Shown one piece after another: positions 25,588 to 33,106 of a stretch of 64,000 nt of DNA; the first letter of the stretch is position 1, and every line of letters begins with the position of its first letter. The translations under genes were made by a program, and so were the position numbers. The notes under the pieces were generated by a model. The model worked only from the letters and a program-made list of their open reading frames with translations. It was not told the DNA's origin and ran no database searches. Origin of the DNA: Gracilimonas sp. (GTDB taxonomy: Bacteria; Bacteroidota; Rhodothermia; Balneolales; Balneolaceae); contig JAKURD010000013.1 in the NCBI GenBank assembly GCA_022450045.1, forward strand, positions 25,578 through 89,577. The letters are read 5' to 3'.

Positions 25588-26145
25588 TTAATTAAAATTA
25601 TTCATCGTTTTTACGATGCCGTCTCTCACAAAATTGAGCGACGCATCATGGGCTTGTTGAATGCCCTCCTCTAAATACTTTTGATCTGCATTGGTAAAAG
25701 GCGACAGCACAAAATCAACTTGCCGGCCTCGCGGAAAATCATTCCCGATCCCAAATCGAAGCCGGGGAAATTCCCTGCTTCCCAGCTCATCAATGATGCT
25801 TTGTATGCCGTTGTGGCCGCCGGCACTTCCCTGCGCCCTCAACCTGACATCACCAACATCCAAATTCAGGTCATCATAAATGATCAGGCAATGCTCTATA
25901 TCTGTATTGTAAACTGAAAGAGCTTTTCGTACCGCTTTCCCACTTCTATTCATAAAAGTTGTAGGCTTGATGAGTACTACATTCCTTCCTCTGTGCCTGC
26001 CCTCTGCAACCACAAAAGGCCCGTCGCCCGGGCCAAATGTAGTGGAAAGAGTTTCAGCCAATGCATCAACAACTTCAAATCCTATGTTGTGTCGCGTCCC
26101 CTCATATTCCTGTCCAATATTTCCTAAACCTATAATAAGGGACAT
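25588..26145 (-). CDS. pth: Peptidyl-tRNA hydrolase
   Basis: 185 residues, normal length. It cleaves peptidyl-tRNAs dropped from ribosomes. GLGNIGQEYEGTRHNIGFEV holds the catalytic His and Asn of Pth, KPTTFMNRSGKAV the second conserved Asn region, and YDDLNLDVGDVRLRAQGSAG the third, followed by GGHNG. It is the last gene of the prs-rplY-pth cluster, 42 bases behind rplY, an arrangement conserved in many bacteria. Confidence 0.95.
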   Translation of the reverse strand: MSLIIGLGNIGQEYEGTRHNIGFEVVDALAETLSTTFGPGDGPFVVAEGRHRGRNVVLIKPTTFMNRSGKAVRKALSVYNTDIEHCLIIYDDLNLDVGDVRLRAQGSAGGHNGIQSIIDELGSREFPRLRFGIGNDFPRGRQVDFVLSPFTNADQKYLEEGIQQAHDASLNFVRDGIVKTMNNFN

Positions 26146-26187
26146 GTCAAAGAGGTTACGTTACAACTTTCCGTAATTATTAAAGGA

Positions 26188-26910
26188 CTACCCTTCTGAT
26201 TTCTCTTCAGAGGAATCTTCGCCTTCCTCACCTTCAGCACCTTCTTCGCCTTCGGCAAGTTCTTCACCTTCAGCCACTTCTTCGCCTTCAGCAACCACTT
26301 CTTCTTCTGTATCGTCAGTAACACCGGATACAAGATTTTCGAGGAAGTCAGCTCCTTTAGGAGGACGAATGGTTACGATAGTTCGGCTCATATCATCCAA
26401 AGGAATGATTCCTTCCAGCTCCAGATCGGATATATGGAAAGACTGACCGATCTCAAGCGGAGAAATGTCAATTTCAAATTCAGCCGGAATGGCTGACGGA
26501 AGTACTCTAATGCGAATAAAATTCATTGGTTTGAAAACACGTCCACCATTTTCAACCACTCCTTTAGCGTTTCCTGAAATCTTGATGGGAACACGAAGTG
26601 TTACTTTTTGTCCGTCTGCAAGAACATAAAAATCTGCATGAACAGGACGATCGGTAACAGGGTCAAATTCAGTTCTTTTCAGAAGTGTTTTGTACGTTTT
26701 TCCATCAACGGTCAATTCCTGAAGCTTGGTCTGAGGCTTTCTAAGAATTTTTTCCAATTCCAATTCATCAATGGAAAAGTGAATATTTTCTTCAACTTCC
26801 GGGCCATAGAGAACAGCAGGTACCCGTAATTCTTCACGAAGTGCTTTATTCGCTTTTTTACTGGTCTCTCTTACTTTTCCTTCAAGTTTTACTAATTCTG
26901 GGTGTGCCAT
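26188..26910 (-). CDS. rplY: 50S ribosomal protein L25 (TL5/Ctc type)
   Basis: 240 residues. An L25 domain (about 5-95; binds 5S rRNA) is followed by the TL5 C-terminal beta domain (about 96-185; VTLRVPIKISGNAKGVVENG). The tail, from about residue 206, is a strongly acidic low-complexity run of EGEE-type repeats (EVVAEGEEVAEGEELAEGEE) ending SSEEKSEG, encoded by short imperfect direct repeats of GAAGG(C/T)GAAGAA type. The tail is probably disordered and variable in length. It is 19 bases downstream of prs and likely cotranscribed. Confidence 0.93.
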   Translation of the reverse strand: MAHPELVKLEGKVRETSKKANKALREELRVPAVLYGPEVEENIHFSIDELELEKILRKPQTKLQELTVDGKTYKTLLKRTEFDPVTDRPVHADFYVLADGQKVTLRVPIKISGNAKGVVENGGRVFKPMNFIRIRVLPSAIPAEFEIDISPLEIGQSFHISDLELEGIIPLDDMSRTIVTIRPPKGADFLENLVSGVTDDTEEEVVAEGEEVAEGEELAEGEEGAEGEEGEDSSEEKSEG

Positions 26911-26929
26911 AATGCGTTTACCTTAATCA

Positions 26930-27862
26930 TTAATTATCAAACAGTGCACTGATAGTGTCGTTAGTATGTATGCGTTGTATAGCTTCAGCAAAAATATTCG
27001 CAATGCTCAATACCTTTATCTTTTCAGAAGGCTGGCGAAGCTGAACCGTATCTGTTACCAACAACTCATCAATTGGCGAATCTTCGATTCGCTGATATGC
27101 CGGACCCGATAAAATCGGATGTGTACAAATTGCGATAATGCTTAGTGCCCCTCTTTCTTTTAAAGCGGCGGCGGCATTCGTCAATGTTCCGGCGGTGTCG
27201 ATCAAATCATCGACTATTAACACATTCTTTCCTTCCACTTCACCAATCAAGTTCATGATCTCTGACTCATTGGCCTTTGGCCTTCTTTTATCAATAAAAG
27301 CCAGACTCGCTCCCAGTTTTTTAGAATACGCCCTAGCCATTTTTAAGCTTCCTACATCAGGAGCTACCACAGCCAAATTATCAATTGGGTTGGAGGTGAA
27401 GTGATCAATAAAAGCCCGGCTTGCATATAAATGATCAAGCGGGATATCAAAAAATCCTTGTATCTGGGCCGCATGCAGATCCATAGTCAAAATACGATCG
27501 GCGCCTGCTTTTACCAACAGGTTGGCCATCAGTTTTGAACCAATAGAAACACGCGGCTGATCTTTTCGGTCTTGCCGTGCATATCCAAAATATGGAATTA
27601 CGGCTGTTACTCTTTTTACCGAAGCCCTTTTTGCTGCATCCAAAAGAAGCAATAACTCAATAATGTTATCACCGGGAGGCGGGGTGGACTGGATTACAAA
27701 AATATCTTCTCCCCGAATGCTTTGCTCGTATTTGACATATTGTTCTCCATCAGAAAACTTTTTAATCGTCAAATCTCCCAAAGATGCCCCATATTCCTCA
27801 GCAATTGCTCTTGCTAAAGCCGGGTTACTTGTTCCGGAAAATATCGCCAGGGGAGTGTCCAC
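26930..27862 (-). CDS. prs: Ribose-phosphate pyrophosphokinase
   Basis: 310 residues making PRPP from ribose 5-phosphate and ATP, the precursor for nucleotides, His and Trp. FSDGEQYVKYEQSIRGEDIF and VIQSTPPPGDNI form the N-terminal domain. DRILTMDLHAAQIQGFFDIP is the PRPP synthase signature. NVLIVDDLIDTAGTL is the ribose-phosphate loop. This is the class I bacterial type. It is the first gene of prs-rplY-pth, so PRPP synthesis is co-expressed with translation factors. Confidence 0.96.
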   Translation of the reverse strand: MDTPLAIFSGTSNPALARAIAEEYGASLGDLTIKKFSDGEQYVKYEQSIRGEDIFVIQSTPPPGDNIIELLLLLDAAKRASVKRVTAVIPYFGYARQDRKDQPRVSIGSKLMANLLVKAGADRILTMDLHAAQIQGFFDIPLDHLYASRAFIDHFTSNPIDNLAVVAPDVGSLKMARAYSKKLGASLAFIDKRRPKANESEIMNLIGEVEGKNVLIVDDLIDTAGTLTNAAAALKERGALSIIAICTHPILSGPAYQRIEDSPIDELLVTDTVQLRQPSEKIKVLSIANIFAEAIQRIHTNDTISALFDN

Positions 27863-27926
27863 GTTACAGGCTTAGTGTTCAGGTTATAACTATGAAAAAA
27901 TCACCAATAAATGCTGACCAATAAAC

Positions 27927-27955
27927 AAAAAGGATGGCTTCTCAGTCATCCTTTA
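27927..27955 (-). terminator. Terminator of tRNA-Gln
   Basis: On the minus strand AAAGGATG...CATCCTTT with a ten-base loop is followed by TTG and T-rich sequence, 11 bases beyond the 3' end of tRNA-Gln. It insulates the tRNA from the downstream prs cluster. Confidence 0.7.
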
Positions 27956-27965
27956 TAAAATTGTG

Positions 27966-28036
27966 TTGCCCGGGGAGGATTCGAACCCCCACTGCCTGGA
28001 CCAAAACCAGGTGTCCTGCCATTAGACGACCGGGCA
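27966..28036 (-). tRNA. tRNA-Gln (anticodon TTG)
   Basis: A 71-nt cloverleaf without encoded CCA. The acceptor TGCCCGG pairs fully with CCGGGCA and the discriminator is A. The D-arm is GTCTAATGGCAGGAC. The anticodon arm CCTGG-TTTTGGT-CCAGG gives anticodon TTG. The T-loop is TTCGAAT. All helices pair well. Confidence 0.95.
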
Positions 28037-28057
28037 ATTCGTGTCATTGACAGACTC

Positions 28058-28088
28058 CAAAGATAGAAATCACTTTAAAAGCAATCAA
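28058..28088 (-). promoter_or_regulatory. Promoter of tRNA-Gln
   Basis: On the minus strand TTG (28088-28086), a 20-base spacer and TATCTTTG (28065-28058) fit the Bacteroidota promoter consensus. The -7 element ends 21 bases upstream of the mature tRNA 5' end. It overlaps the 3' end of the DUF2851 gene slightly. Confidence 0.5.
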
Positions 28089-29251
28089 GACTCAATCGCA
28101 TTTTTTAGCACAAAACATTCTGAGCACCGGAGATCATCACAATATGATTTCAATTGATGGATAGCACCCAGTTTCTTACGATATGCTGAGCTGTTGAGGT
28201 TTAACGATTTGAATCTTTTAAGTAAAGATATGGGAATTGGAGTTTTTAACTGCTTCCACCCTGAGAGTGCTTGCTGTGAAAGTTTCTGATGAGCAAATAA
28301 ATTTCCCAGTACATAGATGGAAGGCAAAAAAGCTGTTCCGTATAATATTTCAATGCGCGAAGATCTTCGCAAACCTGCCGCTTCAATCCATACTTTCCAT
28401 ACCTCGATTGAGCGGGAAGTGATTAAATTTTTGAACGGTTCATTCAAAATCAAAGCCGTAAGTTCTACAGCTTCTGTTATTCTCTGTTTTGGATGATTTG
28501 CCGGGCGAACTGACTTTAAGTTCCAGCGAATATCAGAACCATCATTATTGAGACCCGCAATGCTGAAAGCACATTCTATTCCCTCTTTTACAGAAGTGCC
28601 CGACCATTCCTTAAGCAATTGACGTGCGGTTTCCTGCATCGGTTCTCTGTTGTGAGCAATCCCAAGCCCATCCCATAATGATAGGATCAATGCATCTTTC
28701 CATGCTTTTGATGGAAGTTTTTCCGGATCGTAAAAGCGCAGAATATCATTCGATTTCTTTTCGAAATATTCAATATGTGCTTTTTCAATTTGTTGAAGGA
28801 ATGCTTCTTCAGATATAAAGCTGACGCTTCTGCTGCAAGGCAGGGCTTCAGGATCTTCAAATCCCTTTAGAAACAGCCTCAACTGTTTTGGCAAGTATGG
28901 TATCAAGTTCAGAGTATAAGGAGTGCTTCCATTACGTGTCATAACCGATTGGGGATTTCCGTCAGTAACAACATGTAAAATTACAGTATTGAAGTTGGCA
29001 TCATCCTGGTGATCATGGGCGTTCCACCCCTTGCTTTTCACATGAATTTCCACATCCCCGTGCCATATAATATTATCGACCTCAATAGCTGCTTGTGTAA
29101 AATCGGGCCCGTCAGTGGTATTTAATATACCCTGTTTTATGATATTTAATGATCTGCCGCATGTGGTTTTAAGATCCGTGAAATCAAACAGCAGATTTTC
29201 CCATATCCATTGTAAAAAAGCTTCTGAATGTTGAAATCCAGACTTATCCAT
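28085..29251 (-). CDS. DUF2851 family protein
   Basis: 388 residues of a family restricted mostly to Bacteroidota. The N-terminal half contains NTTDGPDFTQAAIEVDNIIW and HGDVEIHVKSKGWNAHDHQD, the most conserved part, with WHGDVEIH recalling a metal or nuclease-like active site, though no activity is established to my knowledge. The C-terminal portion ends with a cysteine-containing piece YCDDLRCSECFVLKNAIES. No signal peptide or membrane segments are seen. The start overlaps the end of the YtxH gene by 8 bases, suggesting coupling. Confidence 0.82.
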   Translation of the reverse strand: MDKSGFQHSEAFLQWIWENLLFDFTDLKTTCGRSLNIIKQGILNTTDGPDFTQAAIEVDNIIWHGDVEIHVKSKGWNAHDHQDDANFNTVILHVVTDGNPQSVMTRNGSTPYTLNLIPYLPKQLRLFLKGFEDPEALPCSRSVSFISEEAFLQQIEKAHIEYFEKKSNDILRFYDPEKLPSKAWKDALILSLWDGLGIAHNREPMQETARQLLKEWSGTSVKEGIECAFSIAGLNNDGSDIRWNLKSVRPANHPKQRITEAVELTALILNEPFKNLITSRSIEVWKVWIEAAGLRRSSRIEILYGTAFLPSIYVLGNLFAHQKLSQQALSGWKQLKTPIPISLLKRFKSLNLNSSAYRKKLGAIHQLKSYCDDLRCSECFVLKNAIES

Positions 29252-29522
29252 GCTTTGTTATTTCTTCGATCTCTTCCTCTTCGGAAAAATCGAGATTCTC
29301 CGTTGCCGCATAAAGATCGGGAAACGTATCCTCCACAGTTTTTTTGATCCCCTTTGAAACCTGGTCTATTCTCATTTCACCGTCTTTTTTAAGCTTACGG
29401 CCTTGAACTTCCAGCCAGCGCAGGTTTTCTTTTCCACTTTTTGGGGTTAATAACAAGCCGGCTATTACACCTCCGGCAAAAGCTGTTGCTCCAAATAATA
29501 ATGCTCCAATTCCTCTTTTCAT
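29244..29522 (-). CDS. YtxH-domain small membrane protein
   Basis: 92 residues. One N-terminal membrane segment rich in Gly/Ala (GALLFGATAFAGGVIAGLLL) is followed by TPKSGKENLRWL, the YtxH signature, a helical charged region and an acidic tail (DFSEEEEIEEI). Members of this family are often linked to envelope or general stress responses. It overlaps the downstream DUF2851 gene by 8 bases, so the two form an operon. It is divergent from the PyrR-like gene at 29642. Confidence 0.75.
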   Translation of the reverse strand: MKRGIGALLFGATAFAGGVIAGLLLTPKSGKENLRWLEVQGRKLKKDGEMRIDQVSKGIKKTVEDTFPDLYAATENLDFSEEEEIEEITKHG

Positions 29523-29641
29523 GGTTCTCTCTTTAAGGTTGAGGTTAACGCTGTTAAGATACGAATTTTCCTATCGTTTTTCGTTATTTTTTAACACTGA
29601 GTATATAAAATTGTACCTTCTTCTGAAATTAAAAGTAACCG

Positions 29642-30139
29642 ATGAAAAAGCAAATAACATTGATGGACCGCCCCCGGATGCAGCGTACCCTGCATCGTAT
29701 AGCAATACAGGTTTGGGAGCGCATGGGAAACGATAAAGAATTGGTGATCATTGGCCTTAATGAAAGAGGGTATGCAATAGCTTTGGAACTTTTGGGGAAT
29801 ATTGCTGATTTATTGGGCAAGGATATATCAGCGCATCGGTATGAAGTAAGTGGAAACAGTTCTGAAACTCCATTGCCGGATTGCAACGATAAGTTCGTTT
29901 TACTTGTGGATGATGTGATCTTTTCAGGAAAAACCATGTTTGACGCTCTTTCAACCATCTGCAGTATGTACGAACCTGACATTATTGAAATTGCCGTATT
30001 GATAGACCGCGGCCACCGCAAATATCCGTTACTTACGCATATGTCCGGAATCACTGTCCCCACTAAAGCCGGAGAACATATTGAGGTCATGCTGAAAGAT
30101 TCAAAACTCAAAGAAGCTATACTTTTCAAAAACACGTAA
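29642..30139 (+). CDS. PyrR-like phosphoribosyltransferase
   Basis: 165 residues of the type I PRTase fold. The PRPP-binding loop reads FVLLVDDVIFSGKTMFDAL (about residues 80-99), and VLIDRGHRKYPLL and an RMQRTLHRIA start are as in PyrR (uracil PRTase / pyr operon regulator). In many bacteria PyrR binds pyr mRNA to attenuate transcription; no such leader is recognisable here and pyrF is 6.5 kb away. It is 11 bases from the next gene and may be cotranscribed with the DUF3078 gene and the decarboxylase. It could be a general uracil salvage enzyme instead. Confidence 0.8.
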   Translation: MKKQITLMDRPRMQRTLHRIAIQVWERMGNDKELVIIGLNERGYAIALELLGNIADLLGKDISAHRYEVSGNSSETPLPDCNDKFVLLVDDVIFSGKTMFDALSTICSMYEPDIIEIAVLIDRGHRKYPLLTHMSGITVPTKAGEHIEVMLKDSKLKEAILFKNT

Positions 30140-30150
30140 TTAAATAAACA

Positions 30151-31026
30151 ATGAAAGCATTTTTACATTCTACGATCGCAATATTAATGTTAATGATATG
30201 CAGTATATCTGCCTCTGCTCAAAATATTTCTATTCCTGATACCCTGAAAGGGTGGGATCAAAGCTGGGTGGCAAGTTTAAACGGCTCCCAGGCGGCATAT
30301 AACAATTGGTCCCAGGGTGGTGTCAGTTCTATAAGTGGAACAGGATCGTCTATCTTTACCGTCTATTACAAGCAAGGGCAATTCAGCTACGGGTTCAGAA
30401 CCAATTTGAAGTATGGGCAATCTAATATCAAGGGGCAGGGTGTTCGAAAAACCGACGATTTGATCTCGATTCGGAATCGCTTTAACTATACTTTTAGAGA
30501 AGATGGAACCCTTTCCGGCTATGGCACCATTAATTTCAGAACCCAGTTTGACCAAGGTTTTGAATATGCTACCGAAGAGGGACAGCCGGATGTTCTGATC
30601 TCAAATTTTTTCGCGCCGGCTTATTTAAGTGAAGGCATTGGTATTGCCTACGACCCTGTACCGGCGTTTACTTTTGAAGCGGGTTTAGGACTTAAACAAA
30701 CCTTTGTAACCGATGATGACCTTGCTGTCAATTACGGGCTTGATGCCGGAGATAATTTCAGATCTGAGGGTGGTCTGACTACGGGAATAAACTTCGAGAA
30801 AGAGATTTTTGAAGATATCCTGTATGCAAGTTCGGTAGAAACATTTACAAATTTCCTGATTCCTATAAACGAAACTGATATATTCTGGTCTAATGAACTG
30901 ATCGGCCAGATCAACAGTATTGTAAGTGCTTCGTTTCAGTTTGAGCTCCGATACGATAATGACTTTTCCAATGAAATCCAGCTTAAACAAGTTCTTTCTG
31001 CAGGCGTTTCAGTAAATCTCTATTAA
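30151..31026 (+). CDS. DUF3078 outer-membrane protein
   Basis: 291 residues. A signal peptide (MKAFLHSTIAILMLMICSIS, cut near ASAQ) is followed by GWDQSWVASLNGSQAAYNNW and SQGGVSSISGTGS, the hallmark of the DUF3078 family of Bacteroidota. Many amphipathic beta strands follow (FRTNLKYGQSNIKG, ISIRNRFNYTF), ending LKQVLSAGVSVNLY with a terminal aromatic, suggesting an outer-membrane beta-barrel. Function unknown. Its stop overlaps the start of the following decarboxylase gene by one base (TAATG). Confidence 0.8.
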   Translation: MKAFLHSTIAILMLMICSISASAQNISIPDTLKGWDQSWVASLNGSQAAYNNWSQGGVSSISGTGSSIFTVYYKQGQFSYGFRTNLKYGQSNIKGQGVRKTDDLISIRNRFNYTFREDGTLSGYGTINFRTQFDQGFEYATEEGQPDVLISNFFAPAYLSEGIGIAYDPVPAFTFEAGLGLKQTFVTDDDLAVNYGLDAGDNFRSEGGLTTGINFEKEIFEDILYASSVETFTNFLIPINETDIFWSNELIGQINSIVSASFQFELRYDNDFSNEIQLKQVLSAGVSVNLY

Positions 31027-32363
31027 TGAACGCTTCCTCCAAAAACATCTTAGATAATTCCCTTACCACTTTAAAAGAGTGGCAAGACTCTTTTGGAGAA
31101 TGGAGGCAGGACCCAACACTTGAAGTTTCTAATGAAAGGATTGAAGCCACTTTTAATCGACTGGCTCAGCGACTGAAATGTAATTTCCCTTTTCACCATC
31201 CTGTCTATGCCGGGCAAATGCTAAAACCACCCCACCCATTAACCTGGGCTGCCTATGCAATGGCCATGAGTATCAACCCAAATAATCATGCGCTCGATGG
31301 CGGACCTCCTTCCTCAGAAATGGAGAAAGAAGCTTTAACTGAACTAGCTCATTTTTTTGGCTATGGGGATGAATTTTTGGGACATCTTACTGCCAGCGGC
31401 ACCATCGCAAACCTGGAAGCACTTTGGGTAGCCCGGGAATCTCATCCCGATAAAAAGATCGCCTTCTCACCACATGCACATTACACCCATGAACGAATGT
31501 GCTCTGTTTTAAGGATAGAAGGAGTTAAGATTCCGGTTTTTGAAGACGGAGCTTTTGATCTGAGTTCCATTAATGCTGACGATATCGGGACTATTGTAGT
31601 CACCTTAGGTACCACGGGGCTTGGAGAGGTGGAGCCACTTGATCAAATTTTACCATGGGCAAAGGAGTATGGGATAAGAGTTCACATTGATGCTGCTTAT
31701 GGAGGTTTTTTCAGAACATTGAAAGACACTGATCTGATCGATGGAACTTCTTGGGAATTAATGGAACACGCCGATAGTATCGTTGTTGACCCTCACAAGC
31801 ACGGACTTCAGCCTTATGGTTGCGGATGTGTTTTATTTAAAGATCCTGCTGTCGGAAAATTTTATAAGCATGATTCTCCTTATACCTATTTCACTTCCGA
31901 AGATCTGCATCTTGGAGAGATCAGCCTGGAATGTTCAAGAGCAGGAGCGGCAGCAGTCGCACTTTGGGCTACACTTCAACTATTCCCATTGAAAGAGAAA
32001 GAAGGATTTGGGCCAATCCTTGGCAAATGCCGTAATGCTGCTCTTAAAATGTATGAACTGACCGACTCGAGTTCAAAATTTAAACCTTTCAAAAAGCCTG
32101 AGCTTGATATCCTTGGGTATTTCCCATCCGGTGTAACCACAACTTCTGAGATCTCTTCAAAATCTAAAGAAATCTTTGATAATGGTATGAAGGATCGGTC
32201 TTTTTATCTTTCCTTGTATCGAATTCCGGCAGAGGTTTTTACTAAACTTCATCCCGAATTTGAAGTTGACTCCGAATATGTTACGATCTTAAGAAGTGTA
32301 TTTATGAAACCTGAGCATGAAGCATTCATACCTGAGCTTTTGGAGCGTATCGGGCAGGTATAG
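31026..32363 (+). CDS. PLP-dependent group II amino acid decarboxylase
   Basis: 445 residues of the pyridoxal-phosphate decarboxylase family (tyrosine/aspartate/glutamate-type). The cofactor Lys258 is in VDPHKHGLQPYGC, the cofactor-Asp phrase is HIDAAYGGFF at about 223, and FGYGDEFLGHLTASGTIANL precedes it. DGGPPSSEMEKEA is the N-terminal conserved segment. The substrate could be L-aspartate (beta-alanine for CoA), tyrosine or glutamate; the sequence alone does not decide. Translation is likely coupled to the DUF3078 gene through the TAATG overlap. Confidence 0.82.
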   Translation: MNASSKNILDNSLTTLKEWQDSFGEWRQDPTLEVSNERIEATFNRLAQRLKCNFPFHHPVYAGQMLKPPHPLTWAAYAMAMSINPNNHALDGGPPSSEMEKEALTELAHFFGYGDEFLGHLTASGTIANLEALWVARESHPDKKIAFSPHAHYTHERMCSVLRIEGVKIPVFEDGAFDLSSINADDIGTIVVTLGTTGLGEVEPLDQILPWAKEYGIRVHIDAAYGGFFRTLKDTDLIDGTSWELMEHADSIVVDPHKHGLQPYGCGCVLFKDPAVGKFYKHDSPYTYFTSEDLHLGEISLECSRAGAAAVALWATLQLFPLKEKEGFGPILGKCRNAALKMYELTDSSSKFKPFKKPELDILGYFPSGVTTTSEISSKSKEIFDNGMKDRSFYLSLYRIPAEVFTKLHPEFEVDSEYVTILRSVFMKPEHEAFIPELLERIGQV

Positions 32364-32409
32364 TTAGTTGAGCTTCAAGTTTTAACTTTGAACACCTTTT
32401 AAAGACACA

Positions 32410-33078
32410 ATGGTAATGAATATTTTTAAACTCATATTCCACCACGACCAGCGACTTGACAAACTCGCCGAACGTAATACCCGTGATAATTCCAGGCAAA
32501 TGGAAACTTCGCTGGAGGATTTTATGAAGCCTGATCCTACTTATTCCAGGTTTTATTTTACCGGAACCGATCTATCTGAAGAGCGTTTTGGACTTAACAC
32601 GCTTTCCGCTTATGATGAAGTGATCAGCGCTTTGGAAATTGCTTTTACTGATAAGAACATCTTCACATACAAAACCCAATTTCCCTCTATTCAAAAAGCT
32701 ATTCAGGATCTGGAAATGGGCGAAGTTTTCCTTCTCACAGATAAGGATGAAGTCCAACTCTATATAGCTGCTTTGCATATTGATGTAAACTCCAATGTTG
32801 GGCATCTGAAGGAAGAATTGAAAGAAGCACTGGAGGCAGGCCATATTGTAGTGTATAAGGACCAGGCTAAAGACGGTTTTGACCTGCACATGTTCTCCAA
32901 AAAGAATGTATATCGTGAGATGTTCTTTCCCCTTCAAAAATTAGTTCCGGAAGCCTTTCGCTTTTTCAGCATTAACGGAAAGAAATTCAGGTCGGAACGC
33001 CATTTCTATTTCGAGACCTGGACGCTGGAAAAACCTCCCCACGGTTTTGAAGAAGTCCACCCTGAGACGGTTTTGTAG
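32410..33078 (+). CDS. Hypothetical protein, 222 aa
   Basis: I do not recognise this family. It is soluble, with a helical charged N-terminus (LDKLAERNTRDNSRQMETSL) and a mixed alpha-beta body in which YDEVISALEIAFTDKNIFTY and VFLLTDKDEVQLYIAALHID stand out. The C-terminal part FRFFSINGKKFRSERHFYFE is aromatic-rich. No signal or membrane segment. It follows the decarboxylase after 46 bases and is probably in the same transcript. An alternative start is the ATG two codons later (MNIFKLIFHH). Confidence 0.6.
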   Translation: MVMNIFKLIFHHDQRLDKLAERNTRDNSRQMETSLEDFMKPDPTYSRFYFTGTDLSEERFGLNTLSAYDEVISALEIAFTDKNIFTYKTQFPSIQKAIQDLEMGEVFLLTDKDEVQLYIAALHIDVNSNVGHLKEELKEALEAGHIVVYKDQAKDGFDLHMFSKKNVYREMFFPLQKLVPEAFRFFSINGKKFRSERHFYFETWTLEKPPHGFEEVHPETVL

Positions 33079-33106
33079 TGTTACGGTGTCGCACACTAAT
33101 ACTATA

